Source of the DNA: an uncultured Clostridia bacterium
GTDB lineage: Bacteria > Bacillota > Clostridia > TANB77 > CAG-508
DNA: 64,000 bases
Reading direction: 5' to 3'
Assembly (NCBI GenBank): GCA_934133165.1
Contig: CAKPAW010000004.1
Coordinates: 62,001 to 126,000, forward strand
Of the stretch, positions 8,912-18,012 are shown in pieces. Positions within the stretch are counted from its first letter, which is position 1, and every line of letters begins with the position of its first letter. The position numbers were made by a program, and so were the translations under genes. The notes beneath the pieces were generated by a model, which had not been told where the DNA came from, did no database searches, and saw nothing but the letters and a program-made list of their open reading frames with translations.

Positions 8912-10192
8912 ATGAATATTTTAATTAAAAATGCCACACTTATTTCAATGAGCGAAACAAGAGAAAAAATAGAAGAAAATGTAGATATAAGAATAGAAGA
9001 AAATAAAATAGTAAAAATAGGAAAAGAATTAGACTCAAATGATATAGATAAAGTAATTGATGCAACAGGAAAAGTAGTAATGCCAGGCTTAATAAATACT
9101 CATTCACATGTGCCAATGAGTATTTTTAGAGAGACTGTAGATGGATTTGCACTTCAAGATTGGCTTACAAAAAAAATATGGCCAATGGAAGATAAATTAA
9201 CAAGAGAAGATATTTACAATGCTTCAAAATTATCTTTTATAGAAATGATAAAAACAGGAACGACAACAATAAATGATATGTATTTTATGACAGAAGATAT
9301 TATAAATGCCGCAATAGATACAGGAGTAAGACTTCAAACAACAAGAACATTAATGTGTATGGATGAAAAAGAAGGACTAAAAAGAATAGAAGAATTAAAT
9401 AATTTGTTAGAGGAATACAGAGGAAAAAATGAGTTAATAACATTTAATGTAGGAATACATGGATTATACACAACAAATAGACAATATGTGGAAAAATGCA
9501 TTGAATTTGCAAAAGAAAAAGGACTTATAACTCATATGCATTTTTGCGAAAATAGCAAAGAAGTAGAAGATATAAAAAATATATATAAAGAAAATCCAAT
9601 AGATGTTTTAGAAAAAGAATTTACAGGAATAAAAACAATATTAGCACATTGTGTAAAACTATCTAAAGAAGACATTAAAAAACTTTCAAAATTAGATGTA
9701 AGTGTTTCTCATTGTCCAATAAGTAACTTAAAGTTAGGATGTGGAATTGCTAATATAGCTGAAATGTTAGAAAATAATATTAATGTTTCTATAGGAACAG
9801 ATGGACAAGGAAGTGGTAGCAATTTAGATTTATTTGAAGCTATGAAATATACAGCTTTACTTCAAAAAGGAACAAAAGAAGATGCTGTTTGTATGCCGGC
9901 ATATGAAGTATTAAAAATGGGAACAATAAATGGTGCAAAAGCATTAGGATTAGAAAATGAAATAGGAAGCATAGAAGAAGGAAAAAAAGCAGACATTATT
10001 ATATTAAATTTAGATGTTGTAGTAACTAATCCAGTTAATGATTTATGTGCAGATATAGTTTATAATGTAAAAGGAAACAATGTAGAAACTACAATTATAA
10101 ACGGAAAAGTTTTAATGGAAGAAAATAAAATAGAACAAAATCAAAAAGAAATTTTTGATGAATGTAAACAAATAATTGATAGAATAAAATAA
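8912..10192 (+). CDS. mtaD: amidohydrolase, MTA/SAH deaminase type
   Basis: Metal-dependent hydrolase of the amidohydrolase superfamily, 426 aa, closest by motif to 5'-methylthioadenosine/S-adenosylhomocysteine deaminase. Expected metal and catalytic signatures are in order: NTHSHVPMS near residue 62, HMHFCE near 207, LAHCV near 244 and GTDGQGSGSNLDL near 298. The C-terminal ADIIILNLD and the metal-independent beta domain are present. Cytoplasmic. The start ATG has AGGAGAG eight bases upstream. It has its own promoter and gdpP downstream also has its own, so it is probably monocistronic. Guanine deaminase or another amidohydrolase cannot be excluded by motif alone. Confidence 0.8.
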   Translation: MNILIKNATLISMSETREKIEENVDIRIEENKIVKIGKELDSNDIDKVIDATGKVVMPGLINTHSHVPMSIFRETVDGFALQDWLTKKIWPMEDKLTREDIYNASKLSFIEMIKTGTTTINDMYFMTEDIINAAIDTGVRLQTTRTLMCMDEKEGLKRIEELNNLLEEYRGKNELITFNVGIHGLYTTNRQYVEKCIEFAKEKGLITHMHFCENSKEVEDIKNIYKENPIDVLEKEFTGIKTILAHCVKLSKEDIKKLSKLDVSVSHCPISNLKLGCGIANIAEMLENNINVSIGTDGQGSGSNLDLFEAMKYTALLQKGTKEDAVCMPAYEVLKMGTINGAKALGLENEIGSIEEGKKADIIILNLDVVVTNPVNDLCADIVYNVKGNNVETTIINGKVLMEENKIEQNQKEIFDECKQIIDRIK

Positions 10193-10285
10193 AATTCAGT
10201 TTGATAAAAAATATAATTATAAAAATCAAGTATAATTTACATTGGAAAATACAAGAAAAACTATATAAAAGCAAATGTACAAAAT

Positions 10286-10314
10286 TTGACAAAAGGCCTA
10301 AAAAATAGTAAAAT
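10286..10314 (+). promoter_or_regulatory. gdpP promoter
   Basis: TTGACA at 10286-10291, 17-bp spacer, TAAAAT at 10309-10314. Because the -35 lies over the first possible in-frame start, the gene must begin downstream at ATG 10349. Confidence 0.75.
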
Positions 10315-10348
10315 AGTAATTGTGAAAGAATATAAAAGGGAGATATTT

Positions 10349-12382
10349 ATGCCGAATAACACTAATAGAAAAATCTTTGATAAATTAGTATCAAAGACAA
10401 AGATTTATTTAGTAATTATAGCTATTTTGTTAATAGCATTATGTATATACGAAGTTCGTTTTATTACCCCAGCGGTAATTGGTTATGCATTAATTATAAT
10501 GTATGCGTGTTGGACAAATAATAAAAGAAAAGCAGAACTTTCAGAGCATATAAAAGACTTAACATTAACAGTAGATACAGCTGCAAAAAGTACATTAATT
10601 AATTCACCATTTCCATTAGTAATAATAGAAACAGATGGAAATATCATTTGGAAAAGTTCAAAATTTATACACGAATTTGCTAATATAGACATTAATAATT
10701 ACCTAAATAATATCGTAAAAGAAATAAAATTAGAACTTGAAAATGGAAGTAATGAAGATAAAAAAGAATTACAAGATTTAATTTTAAAACAAGTTAAAAT
10801 AGGAAGTAAAACATATAAAGTAGTTGGGGAATATGTAGAATCAAAAGAAAAACAAAAGAACAATAATAAAGAATATATGACAACTTTATACTTTATAGAT
10901 GAAACAAAAAATATTTTATTAGAACAAAAATATAATAATTCTAAATTATGCGTTGGAATTATTATGATAGATAATTACGAAGAGATAATGCAAAGACTTT
11001 CAGATGAAGATAAACCAATATTAACAGCTCAAATAGAAAGAAATTTATATGATTGGGCAGCAACATTTGAGGGGTTAATTATTAAATCTGAAAGAGATAC
11101 ATTCATATTATTATTACAACAAAAATATTTAAAACAATTAGAAGAAGAAAAATTTAATATTTTAGATAAAATAAAAGAAATAGAAATACCTGGAAAAGTA
11201 CAATCTACTTTAAGTATAGCTATTGCAACAGAAGAAAGTTCAAATTATGAAAAATATAAAACGGCTCAATCAATGATAGATATAGCATTAGGTAGAGGTG
11301 GAGATCAAGCAATTCTTAGAAAAGACGGAAAATATATATTCTTCGGAGGAAGAACACAAGAACTAGAAAAGAGGACTAAAGTAAAAGCAAGAATAGTTGC
11401 AAATGCATTACAAGAATTAATGGAAGAAGCAGAAAATATTTTTGTAATGGGACATACAAATAGTGATATAGATGCAATGGGAGCAAGTTTAGGTGTATAT
11501 AGACTAGCAAAGACAATAGGAAAACAAGCATATATAGTAAATACTACAGTTGGTTCTACATTAGATTCATTTTTACAAACTGCAAAAGAAGATGAAGAAT
11601 ACCAGAAAACTATTATAGGAAAAGATGAAGCAATTGAAAAAATAAATGAAAATAGTTTATTAGTTGTTGTAGATACTCACAAAACAAGCTATGTAGATGT
11701 ACCAGAACTATTAGAGAAAACTAATAAAATAGTAATAATAGACCATCATAGAAGAGGAACAGATTTCATAGAAAATGCCTTATTGACATTCCATGAAGTA
11801 TATGCATCTTCTGCATGTGAATTAGTAACAGAACTATTAGAGTACTCAGAACAAGAAATAAAATTAACTCAACTAGAAACAGAAGGTTTGTATGCAGGAA
11901 TTATGATGGATACTAAGAACTTTACATTTAAAACAGGTGTTAGAACATTTGAAGCAGCAGCCTACCTACGTAAATGTGGAGTAGATATAATAAAAGTTAA
12001 AAAGTGGTTCCAAAGTGATTTAGAAACTTATAATAAAATATCAGAAATTGTTGCTAATGCAGAGGTTATAAATGATACAATAGGAATTTCAATATATGAT
12101 AAAGAAGAACCAGATACTAGTTTAATTTGTGCTAAGTCAGCAGATGAACTTTTAACAATTAGTAATATTACAGCATCTTTTGTTATAGGAAATTTAGGAG
12201 AGAAAATATGCATAAGTGGACGTTCAATAGGTGATATAAATGTACAATTAATTTTAGAAAAACTAGGTGGCGGAGGTCACATTACATTAGCAGGAGCTCA
12301 AGTAGAAGGAATGAGCATAGAAGAAACAAAACAAGAACTAATAAATCGAATTAATGAATATTTTACTGAAACGTCAAACTAA
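10349..12382 (+). CDS. gdpP: cyclic-di-AMP phosphodiesterase, GdpP/YybT family
   Basis: Membrane enzyme that hydrolyses c-di-AMP, controlling potassium and cell-wall homeostasis. Two membrane segments lie in residues 12-55, then a PAS-like region, a degenerate GGDEF domain (about 175-300), and DHH/DHHA1 phosphodiesterase domains: GHTNSDIDAMGASLG near 368, DHHRRG near 464, and GGGGHITLAGA near 640. Length 677 aa matches the family (about 655-660). The start at 10349 is set by AAAGGGAG at 10335-10342 and by the promoter just upstream. Position before rplI-dnaB matches the yybT-rplI-dnaC order in Bacillus, with one small gene inserted between. Confidence 0.93.
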   Translation: MPNNTNRKIFDKLVSKTKIYLVIIAILLIALCIYEVRFITPAVIGYALIIMYACWTNNKRKAELSEHIKDLTLTVDTAAKSTLINSPFPLVIIETDGNIIWKSSKFIHEFANIDINNYLNNIVKEIKLELENGSNEDKKELQDLILKQVKIGSKTYKVVGEYVESKEKQKNNNKEYMTTLYFIDETKNILLEQKYNNSKLCVGIIMIDNYEEIMQRLSDEDKPILTAQIERNLYDWAATFEGLIIKSERDTFILLLQQKYLKQLEEEKFNILDKIKEIEIPGKVQSTLSIAIATEESSNYEKYKTAQSMIDIALGRGGDQAILRKDGKYIFFGGRTQELEKRTKVKARIVANALQELMEEAENIFVMGHTNSDIDAMGASLGVYRLAKTIGKQAYIVNTTVGSTLDSFLQTAKEDEEYQKTIIGKDEAIEKINENSLLVVVDTHKTSYVDVPELLEKTNKIVIIDHHRRGTDFIENALLTFHEVYASSACELVTELLEYSEQEIKLTQLETEGLYAGIMMDTKNFTFKTGVRTFEAAAYLRKCGVDIIKVKKWFQSDLETYNKISEIVANAEVINDTIGISIYDKEEPDTSLICAKSADELLTISNITASFVIGNLGEKICISGRSIGDINVQLILEKLGGGGHITLAGAQVEGMSIEETKQELINRINEYFTETSN

Positions 12383-12384
12383 AA

Positions 12385-12393
12385 TGATATAAT
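12385..12393 (+). promoter_or_regulatory. extended -10 before the small membrane protein gene
   Basis: TGATATAAT (TG 12385-12386, TATAAT 12388-12393) immediately after gdpP. No good -35 is visible. Confidence 0.4.
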
Positions 12394-12462
12394 AGTAAAA
12401 TATAATAAAAAGATGAATATAATATAAAATATTATATATAAAAACTAAAAGGAGGAGTAAAA

Positions 12463-12783
12463 ATGGAACAAAAAGTAAGAGGACTACTTGCATACTTATT
12501 TGGATGGATTGGAGGATTAGTAATATTAGTTGCATTAAAAGATAACAATGAACAAACAAAATTCAATGCATGCCAAGCAATAGTTATTTCAGCTTCTAGT
12601 ATGATATTATCTATAATATTAAGATATATACCATATGTAGGATTTATTGGAAGTATAATTAGTGTACTTATGGGTGTTTTATTAATAATTGGTATGATAA
12701 AAGCATACAAAGAAGAAGATTATGAATTACCAGTTATAAGTGATTTAACAAGAAACATCTTCAAAAGCCAACTAAGCAAATAA
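12463..12783 (+). CDS. small multi-pass membrane protein, DUF4870/Tic20-like
   Basis: A 106-aa hydrophobic protein with three or four likely membrane segments: LLAYLFGWIGGLVILVAL (about residues 7-24), a segment near 37-52, and GFIGSIISVLMGVLLIIGMI near 60-80. The N-terminal LLAYLFGWIGG and the NNEQTKFNACQA loop resemble the DUF4870 family, whose function is not established. A strong AAAGGAGGAG site lies seven to eight bases before the ATG. It sits between gdpP and rplI, with a terminator after it, so it is probably transcribed alone or as the tail of gdpP. Confidence 0.7.
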   Translation: MEQKVRGLLAYLFGWIGGLVILVALKDNNEQTKFNACQAIVISASSMILSIILRYIPYVGFIGSIISVLMGVLLIIGMIKAYKEEDYELPVISDLTRNIFKSQLSK

Positions 12784-12787
12784 ATTT

Positions 12788-12821
12788 AAATTTTAGGGAC
12801 AGGCTTAAAAATTAAAAAAAG
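12788..12821 (+). repeat. single AAATTTTAGGGAC repeat unit
   Basis: A 34-nt unit starting AAATTTTAGGGACAGGC and continuing TTAAAAATTAAAAAAAG. It is a close match to the three tandem units after topB (56895-56999). It abuts and partly overlaps the terminator of the upstream gene. Confidence 0.6.
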
Positions 12822-12851
12822 AACATGAAAATTTATCCATGTTCTTTTTTT
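12814..12851 (+). terminator. terminator after the small membrane protein gene
   Basis: AAAAAAAGAACATG at 12814-12827 pairs with CATGTTCTTTTTTT at 12838-12851; perfect 14-bp stem ending in U. Confidence 0.9.
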
Positions 12852-12905
12852 ATTTTTAGTTTCTAAGTTTAAATATGCATAAAATATTAGAAAAATGTAA
12901 TATAT

Positions 12906-12974
12906 CATTGGAAAAAATACGGAATTTTGTGATAAATTAACATTGAAATCACTGGAATTTTGTGACGAAAGTAA
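12906..12974 (+). repeat. two tandem 35-bp imperfect repeats upstream of rplI
   Basis: Two units of the form CATTGRAA-N-GGAATTTTGTGA-N-AA, with the identical 12-mer GGAATTTTGTGA at 12921-12932 and 12954-12965. They lie about 50-100 bases before the rplI -10. A protein operator is possible; no known factor is recognised. The surrounding 12852-13112 gap holds nothing else except the promoter. Confidence 0.5.
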
Positions 12975-13013
12975 GGAAAATGTTACTAAAACTATTCCTA
13001 TTCTAGTAAAAAT

Positions 13014-13023
13014 GTGATATAAT
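13014..13023 (+). promoter_or_regulatory. rplI promoter, extended -10
   Basis: TGTGATATAATC with TG at 13015-13016 and TATAAT at 13018-13023. The -35 is poor. Confidence 0.55.
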
Positions 13024-13112
13024 CGTACTACTTTAGAAACAGAAAGTTGAAAGAAAAAGCTTTCATAACTATATATAAACTTCTAACGAAGTAAGAAAGG
13101 GTGGAGTTAAAA

Positions 13113-13559
13113 ATGAAAGTTATATTATTACAAGATATTAAAGGTGTAGGAAAGAAAGACCAAATTATAAATGCAAACGATGGGTATGCAAGAAATTATT
13201 TATTTCCTAAAAAATTGGCAGTAGAGGCAAATGCAGGAAACTTAGGAAACTTAAAAGCAAAACAAGAATCAAATCAATATAGAAAAGATGTAGAAAAGGA
13301 AGAAGCAACAAAGTTAGCTAATAAATTAAAAGATATAACATTAGTGTTAAAAGTAAAGGCAGGAGAAAATGGAAAAATATTTGGTGGAGTTACATCAAAA
13401 GAAATTTCAGAAAACTTAAAAGCACAATATAAAATAGAAATAGATAAAAAGAAAATTATACTAAGTGAAACAATAAAAGTTTTAGGAACTACAGTAGTAG
13501 ATATTAAGTTATACGAGGGAATAATAGGAAAACTAAAAGTTCAAATTATTGCAAACTAA
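13113..13559 (+). CDS. rplI: 50S ribosomal protein L9
   Basis: Ribosomal large-subunit protein binding 23S rRNA. The 148-aa length is typical. The N-terminal MKVILLQDIKGVGKKDQI and GYARNYLFPKKLA signature (about residues 23-35) are diagnostic; a connecting helix and C-terminal domain follow. ATG 13113 is preferred to the upstream GTG at 13101, which falls inside the ribosome binding site GGGTGGAG and would add four residues. It is followed after 89 bases by dnaB, as in many Firmicutes, and is probably co-transcribed with it. Confidence 0.96.
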   Translation: MKVILLQDIKGVGKKDQIINANDGYARNYLFPKKLAVEANAGNLGNLKAKQESNQYRKDVEKEEATKLANKLKDITLVLKVKAGENGKIFGGVTSKEISENLKAQYKIEIDKKKIILSETIKVLGTTVVDIKLYEGIIGKLKVQIIAN

Positions 13560-13596
13560 ATTAATATAAAGTTTCCAGTTATATTTATATATTCTA

Positions 13597-13629
13597 CTAA
13601 ACTAAAAAGGCCAGTCCCTATTAGTTTAG
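13597..13629 (+). promoter_or_regulatory. stem-loop just before the dnaB ribosome binding site
   Basis: CTAAACTAA (13597-13605) and TTAGTTTAG (13621-13629) form a 9-bp stem. The 15-nt loop contains GGCCAGTCCC, the reverse complement of the GGGAC(T/A/G)GG core seen in the intergenic repeats. Its position suggests an effect on dnaB translation or processing; inference. Confidence 0.45.
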
Positions 13630-13648
13630 CAAAAAAAGGAGAAATTTT

Positions 13649-14980
13649 ATGGAAGTAGGTAAAGTACCACCACACGATACAGAAGCTGAACAAGCAGTTA
13701 TAGGAAGTATGCTTACAGATAAAGAAGCAATTATTTCTGCTATTGAAGTACTAAAAGAAGAAGATTTTTATAGAGAAGATAATAAAACAATATATGGTGC
13801 AATTCTAAATTTATACAATCGTGCAGAGCCAGTTGATATTATTACATTAAAGGCAGAACTTTCTTCACTTGGTAAACTGGAAGCAGTTGGTGGATTAGAG
13901 TATTTAGCTGAACTTCCAGATAAAGTACCAACTACTGCAAACGTAGACAAATACATAAAAATAGTAGAAGAAAAATCATTGCTTCGTAGTTTACTAAAAA
14001 CAGCTAATGAGATAATAAAATTAGGATATGACGAAACTCAAGAAGTAGATTTCTTAATGGATCAAGCTGAAAAGAAAATCTTTGATACAATACAATCAAG
14101 AAATCAAAAAGGTTATTCTTCAATTAAAGACATATTAGTAGATACATTTACTCAATTAGAACAATTATACAACCAAAAACAACATATTACAGGTGTACCT
14201 ACAGGATTTGCAGACTTAGATTATAAAACTGCAGGACTCCACAATTCAGATTTAATATTAGTTGCAGCAAGACCTGCTATGGGTAAATCTGCATTTGCAC
14301 TAAACATAGCTTCTTATGCAGCAACACGTGGAAACACACCAGTAGCAATATTTAGCTTGGAAATGTCAAAAGAACAAATGGTAAATCGTATTTTGTGTAG
14401 TGAAGCAATGGTAGATAGTAACAAAGTAAGAACAGGTAAAATTGATGATGAAGACTGGGGAAAATTAGCACAAGCTTCAGGGACTTTATCTGAATCTAAA
14501 ATATTTATAGATGATACACCAGGTATTTCTATAATGGAAATAAGAGCTAAATGTAGAAAATTAAAGTTAGAACAAAACATTGGACTAGTTGTTATAGACT
14601 ACTTACAATTAGTACAAGGTTCAGGAAAAAGAGGTTCATCACGTGAACAAGAAATTTCAGAAATTAGCCGTTCTTTAAAAATATTAGCTAAAGAGATAAA
14701 TGTACCAGTAATAGCGCTATCACAATTATCAAGAGCACCAGAACAACGTCCAGACCATAGACCTATGCTTTCAGACCTTCGTGAATCTGGAGCTATAGAG
14801 CAAGATGCCGACATTGTTATGTTCTTATATAGAGATGATTATTATAATGAAGATAGCGAAAAGAAAAATATTGCAGAAGTAATACTTGCAAAACATCGTT
14901 CAGGTTCAACTGGTACAGTAGAATTATTATGGCTTGGTAATTACACAAAATTTGCAAATATAGAAAAATACAGAGAGTAG
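13649..14980 (+). CDS. dnaB: replicative DNA helicase DnaB
   Basis: Hexameric replication-fork helicase (called DnaC in Bacillus). The 443-aa protein has the N-terminal DnaB domain beginning VPPHDTEAEQAVIGSML, then the RecA-like motor with Walker A ARPAMGKSAFALN (about residues 208-220) and Walker B IGLVVIDYLQLV (about 311-322). No intein is present. The AAAAAGGAG site is seven bases before ATG 13649. It shares the rplI transcript and nearly abuts tilS (four-base gap), so translation of the two may be coupled. Confidence 0.97.
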   Translation: MEVGKVPPHDTEAEQAVIGSMLTDKEAIISAIEVLKEEDFYREDNKTIYGAILNLYNRAEPVDIITLKAELSSLGKLEAVGGLEYLAELPDKVPTTANVDKYIKIVEEKSLLRSLLKTANEIIKLGYDETQEVDFLMDQAEKKIFDTIQSRNQKGYSSIKDILVDTFTQLEQLYNQKQHITGVPTGFADLDYKTAGLHNSDLILVAARPAMGKSAFALNIASYAATRGNTPVAIFSLEMSKEQMVNRILCSEAMVDSNKVRTGKIDDEDWGKLAQASGTLSESKIFIDDTPGISIMEIRAKCRKLKLEQNIGLVVIDYLQLVQGSGKRGSSREQEISEISRSLKILAKEINVPVIALSQLSRAPEQRPDHRPMLSDLRESGAIEQDADIVMFLYRDDYYNEDSEKKNIAEVILAKHRSGSTGTVELLWLGNYTKFANIEKYRE

Positions 14981-14983
14981 AAA

Positions 14984-15997
14984 ATGTTAGAAGAAAAAGT
15001 ATTTGAAACAATTAAAAAGTATGAATTAATCGAAGATGGAGATAATATTGTCATAGGTGTGTCTGGGGGACCAGATTCTATGACTTTATTAAATGTGCTT
15101 ATTTCTTTAAATAAAATGAAAAAAATAGATTGCAAAATAGTAGTGGCACACATAAATCATGGAATTAGAGTAGAAGCAGATGAAGAAACTAAGTATGTTC
15201 AAGAATTTTGCAAAAAGAATAATATCCCATGCTATGTAAAAAAAGAAAAAGTTGAAGAACTTGCAAAAGAAAGTAAAATTGGAACAGAAGAAGCTGGAAG
15301 AAAACTTAGATATTCATTCTTTGAAGAAGTTGCAGATAAATGTAAAGCAAATAAAATAGCTACAGCACATACTGCAAATGATAATGCAGAAACAATTTTA
15401 ATAAATATAATTCGCGGAACAGGTTTATCTGGTATTAAAGGAATAGAAATAAAAAGAGACAATAAATTTATAAGGCCAATAATAGAACTTACAAGAAAAG
15501 AAATAGAAGAATATTGTGAAGAGCAAAAATTGAATCCAAAGATAGATAAAACAAATAATGAAAATATTTATACAAGAAATAAAGTTAGAAATGAGTTAAT
15601 TCCTTTTATAGAAAAAGAATTCAATCCTAATATTATAACTTCATTAAATCGTATGTCTCAATTAGTTTCAAAAGAAGACGAATATTTAGAAAAACAAGTT
15701 GAAGGAGCATATAAAGAAGTTTTAATTGAGGAATATTTAGGGAATAAACAATTAGAGGGAAACAATACAATAATTTTAGACTTGAGAAAATTTAATTGTG
15801 AAGAAATAGTAATAAAAAATAGACTAGTTAGATATACTATAAATATATTAATGGGAAGTAAGCAAAACATTGAAAAAATACATATTACAGACATTGTTAA
15901 GCTTTGTACAAATAATGTTGGAAACAAATTTTTAACACCAAATAAGAATATAAAAGTAAAAGTAGGAAAAGGAAAAATTTTTTTCATAAAAATGTAA
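14984..15997 (+). CDS. tilS: tRNA(Ile)-lysidine synthetase
   Basis: ATP-dependent enzyme that adds lysine to C34 of the CAU-anticodon tRNA-Ile, essential for AUA decoding. The PP-loop motif SGGPDS is near residue 27-32 in IVIGVSGGPDSMTLLNVL; AHINHG and RNKVRNELIPFIEKEFNP further identify it. At 337 aa it is shorter than the roughly 430-470 aa of many homologues, with a reduced C-terminal domain. It begins four bases after dnaB ends. In many Firmicutes hpt lies between tilS and ftsH; here ftsH follows directly. Confidence 0.93.
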   Translation: MLEEKVFETIKKYELIEDGDNIVIGVSGGPDSMTLLNVLISLNKMKKIDCKIVVAHINHGIRVEADEETKYVQEFCKKNNIPCYVKKEKVEELAKESKIGTEEAGRKLRYSFFEEVADKCKANKIATAHTANDNAETILINIIRGTGLSGIKGIEIKRDNKFIRPIIELTRKEIEEYCEEQKLNPKIDKTNNENIYTRNKVRNELIPFIEKEFNPNIITSLNRMSQLVSKEDEYLEKQVEGAYKEVLIEEYLGNKQLEGNNTIILDLRKFNCEEIVIKNRLVRYTINILMGSKQNIEKIHITDIVKLCTNNVGNKFLTPNKNIKVKVGKGKIFFIKM

Positions 15998-16022
15998 TAG
16001 GCAAATAGGAAAGTTCCGTAAG

Positions 16023-16047
16023 CAAATCCTTGCAGTGTAAGGATTTG
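16023..16047 (+). other. hairpin in the tilS-ftsH gap
   Basis: CAAATCCTT (16023-16031) pairs with AAGGATTTG (16039-16047) around a 7-nt loop. No U run follows, so it is at best a weak terminator or processing signal. Confidence 0.4.
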
Positions 16048-16072
16048 ACGAAAAAAACTTAATAAAAAACTC

Positions 16073-16101
16073 TTGCAAATAAAAATTTAATATGTTATAG
16101 T
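16073..16101 (+). promoter_or_regulatory. ftsH promoter
   Basis: TTGCAA at 16073-16078, 17-bp spacer, TATAGT at 16096-16101 with an upstream TG (16093-16094), giving an extended -10. Confidence 0.7.
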
Positions 16102-16148
16102 GCAAAAGTAGATAAAAGTATTTGTTTAAATTTAAGGAGGCAAATAAA

Positions 16149-17951
16149 TTGAAAAATAGTATAAAAACGTTAGCAATGTGGCTAATAATTCTAGTTATAT
16201 TTATTGTTGTAATTACTTCTATATTAGATAATTCGAACAATAAATTAGCGTATTCAGAATTAATTTCAAAAATAGAGGCTGGAGAAGTAAAAGAAATTGA
16301 AATAGCTTCAGACGGAACAAGTGCAGAAGTATTATTAAAAAATGATAATGTAAAGAAAGAAGTTAATATTCCAAGCATTAGTAGTTTAATGGATAATCTT
16401 CAAGAATCAATGAAAACAGATAGTGTTAAAGTAACAGAAAAATCACAATCAATTTGGGCAATAGGTTTAAGTTTACTTACTCCATTTGGAATACTTGCAA
16501 TATTCATTATTTTCTGGTTCTTCTTAATGAATGGAAACCAAGCTGGTGGAAATAAAACAATGACATTTGGAAAAAGTAGAGCAAGAATGTTAAATCCACA
16601 AGACAAAGCAAAAGTTACATTTAAAGATGTAGCAGGTGTAGATGAAGAAAAAGAAGAATTAGAGGAAATTGTAGAATTCTTAAAAAATCCTAGAAAATTC
16701 ACAGAAATGGGTGCAAGAATACCAAAAGGTGTATTACTTGTAGGTCAACCTGGTACAGGTAAAACATTACTTGCAAAAGCAGTAGCAGGTGAAGCCGGAG
16801 TACCATTCTTTATTATAAGTGGTTCAGATTTCGTAGAAATGTTTGTTGGTGTTGGTGCATCAAGAGTTAGAGACTTATTTGAAGAAGCAAAAAGAAAAGC
16901 ACCATGTATTATATTTATAGATGAAATTGATGCAGTTGGACGTCAAAGAGGTGCAGGACTTGGTGGAGGACATGATGAAAGAGAACAAACATTAAACCAA
17001 TTATTAGTTGAAATGGATGGATTCGCAGAAAATGAAGGAGTTATCGTATTAGCTGCAACAAACCGTCCAGATGTACTAGACAAAGCACTACTTCGTGCAG
17101 GAAGATTTGACAGACAAATTGTAGTAGGAGCACCAGACGTAAAAGCAAGAGAACAAATATTAGAAGTTCATAGTAGAAAGAAAAGATTAGCAGATGATGT
17201 AGATTTAAGAGTAATTGCTAAAAATACATCAGGATTTGCAGGAGCAGACCTAGAAAATGTATTAAACGAAGCAGCTTTACTTGCTGCAAGAAGAAATTTA
17301 CCAGAAATCGGAATGAAAGAAATAGAAGATGCTATGGTAAAAGTAACAATGGGACCAGAGAAAAGAACAAAAGTTAGAAATGAAAAAGAAAATAAATTAG
17401 TAGCATATCATGAAGCAGGTCACGCCGTTGTAAGTAGATTCTTACCAACACAAGACCCTGTTCATCAAATATCAATAGTACCTAGAGGAATGGCTGGTGG
17501 ATATACAATGTATCGTCCAACAGAAGATAAAAACTTTATGTCTAAATCTGAAATGGAAGAAACAATTGTATCTTTACTTGGTGGTAGAGTAGCAGAAAGC
17601 TTAATTCTAAATGATGTATCAACAGGTGCAAGTAATGACATACAAAGAGCAACTCAAATTGCAAGAAATATGGTTACAAAATATGGTATGAGCGATAGAA
17701 TTGGAGCAATAATGCTTGGTTCAGGACAAGAAGAAGTATTTTTAGGTAGAGATTTTGCACAAGCAAAAGAATACTCAGAAGAAACAGCAGCAGTTATAGA
17801 TGAAGAAGTTAAGAAAATAGTTGACAATGCATATAGAAGAGCAGAACAAATCTTAAGAGATAATATAGACAAATTACATGCTGTAGCAGGAGTACTATTA
17901 GAAAAAGAAAAAATTGATGGAGAAGAATTTGACGCCATCTTTAATAACTAG
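16149..17951 (+). CDS. ftsH: ATP-dependent zinc metalloprotease FtsH
   Basis: Membrane-anchored AAA+ protease that degrades misfolded membrane and regulatory proteins. Two membrane segments lie near residues 7-27 and 97-122. Walker A GQPGTGKT is near 199-206, Walker B IIFIDEIDAVG near 253, the second region of homology ATNRPDVLDKALLRAGRFDRQ is next, and the zinc motif HEAGH is at about 420-424. The start is taken as TTG 16149, eight bases after AAGGAGG (16134-16140); an upstream in-frame TTG at 16122 lies before that site. The product is 600 aa. It has its own promoter. Confidence 0.95.
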   Translation: MKNSIKTLAMWLIILVIFIVVITSILDNSNNKLAYSELISKIEAGEVKEIEIASDGTSAEVLLKNDNVKKEVNIPSISSLMDNLQESMKTDSVKVTEKSQSIWAIGLSLLTPFGILAIFIIFWFFLMNGNQAGGNKTMTFGKSRARMLNPQDKAKVTFKDVAGVDEEKEELEEIVEFLKNPRKFTEMGARIPKGVLLVGQPGTGKTLLAKAVAGEAGVPFFIISGSDFVEMFVGVGASRVRDLFEEAKRKAPCIIFIDEIDAVGRQRGAGLGGGHDEREQTLNQLLVEMDGFAENEGVIVLAATNRPDVLDKALLRAGRFDRQIVVGAPDVKAREQILEVHSRKKRLADDVDLRVIAKNTSGFAGADLENVLNEAALLAARRNLPEIGMKEIEDAMVKVTMGPEKRTKVRNEKENKLVAYHEAGHAVVSRFLPTQDPVHQISIVPRGMAGGYTMYRPTEDKNFMSKSEMEETIVSLLGGRVAESLILNDVSTGASNDIQRATQIARNMVTKYGMSDRIGAIMLGSGQEEVFLGRDFAQAKEYSEETAAVIDEEVKKIVDNAYRRAEQILRDNIDKLHAVAGVLLEKEKIDGEEFDAIFNN

Positions 17952-17955
17952 AAAC

Positions 17956-17989
17956 ATGACGCAAAGGGGGACGCTTCCTTTTGCGTCAT
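17956..17989 (+). terminator. stem-loop after ftsH
   Basis: ATGACGCAAA (17956-17965) and TTTGCGTCAT (17980-17989) pair around a loop containing GGGGGACGC. There is only a weak T-rich tail (ATTATTT). It may be part of the adjoining GGGAC repeat cluster. Confidence 0.45.
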
Positions 17990-18012
17990 TATTTAGGGCT
18001 CACTTGGGATTC

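Noticed and set aside
8912..10192. SAH or SAM riboswitch upstream of the MTA/SAH deaminase gene
   Set aside because: The leader of about 115 nt lacks the conserved pairings of known SAH or SAM riboswitches; only an inverted repeat overlapping the promoter is seen.
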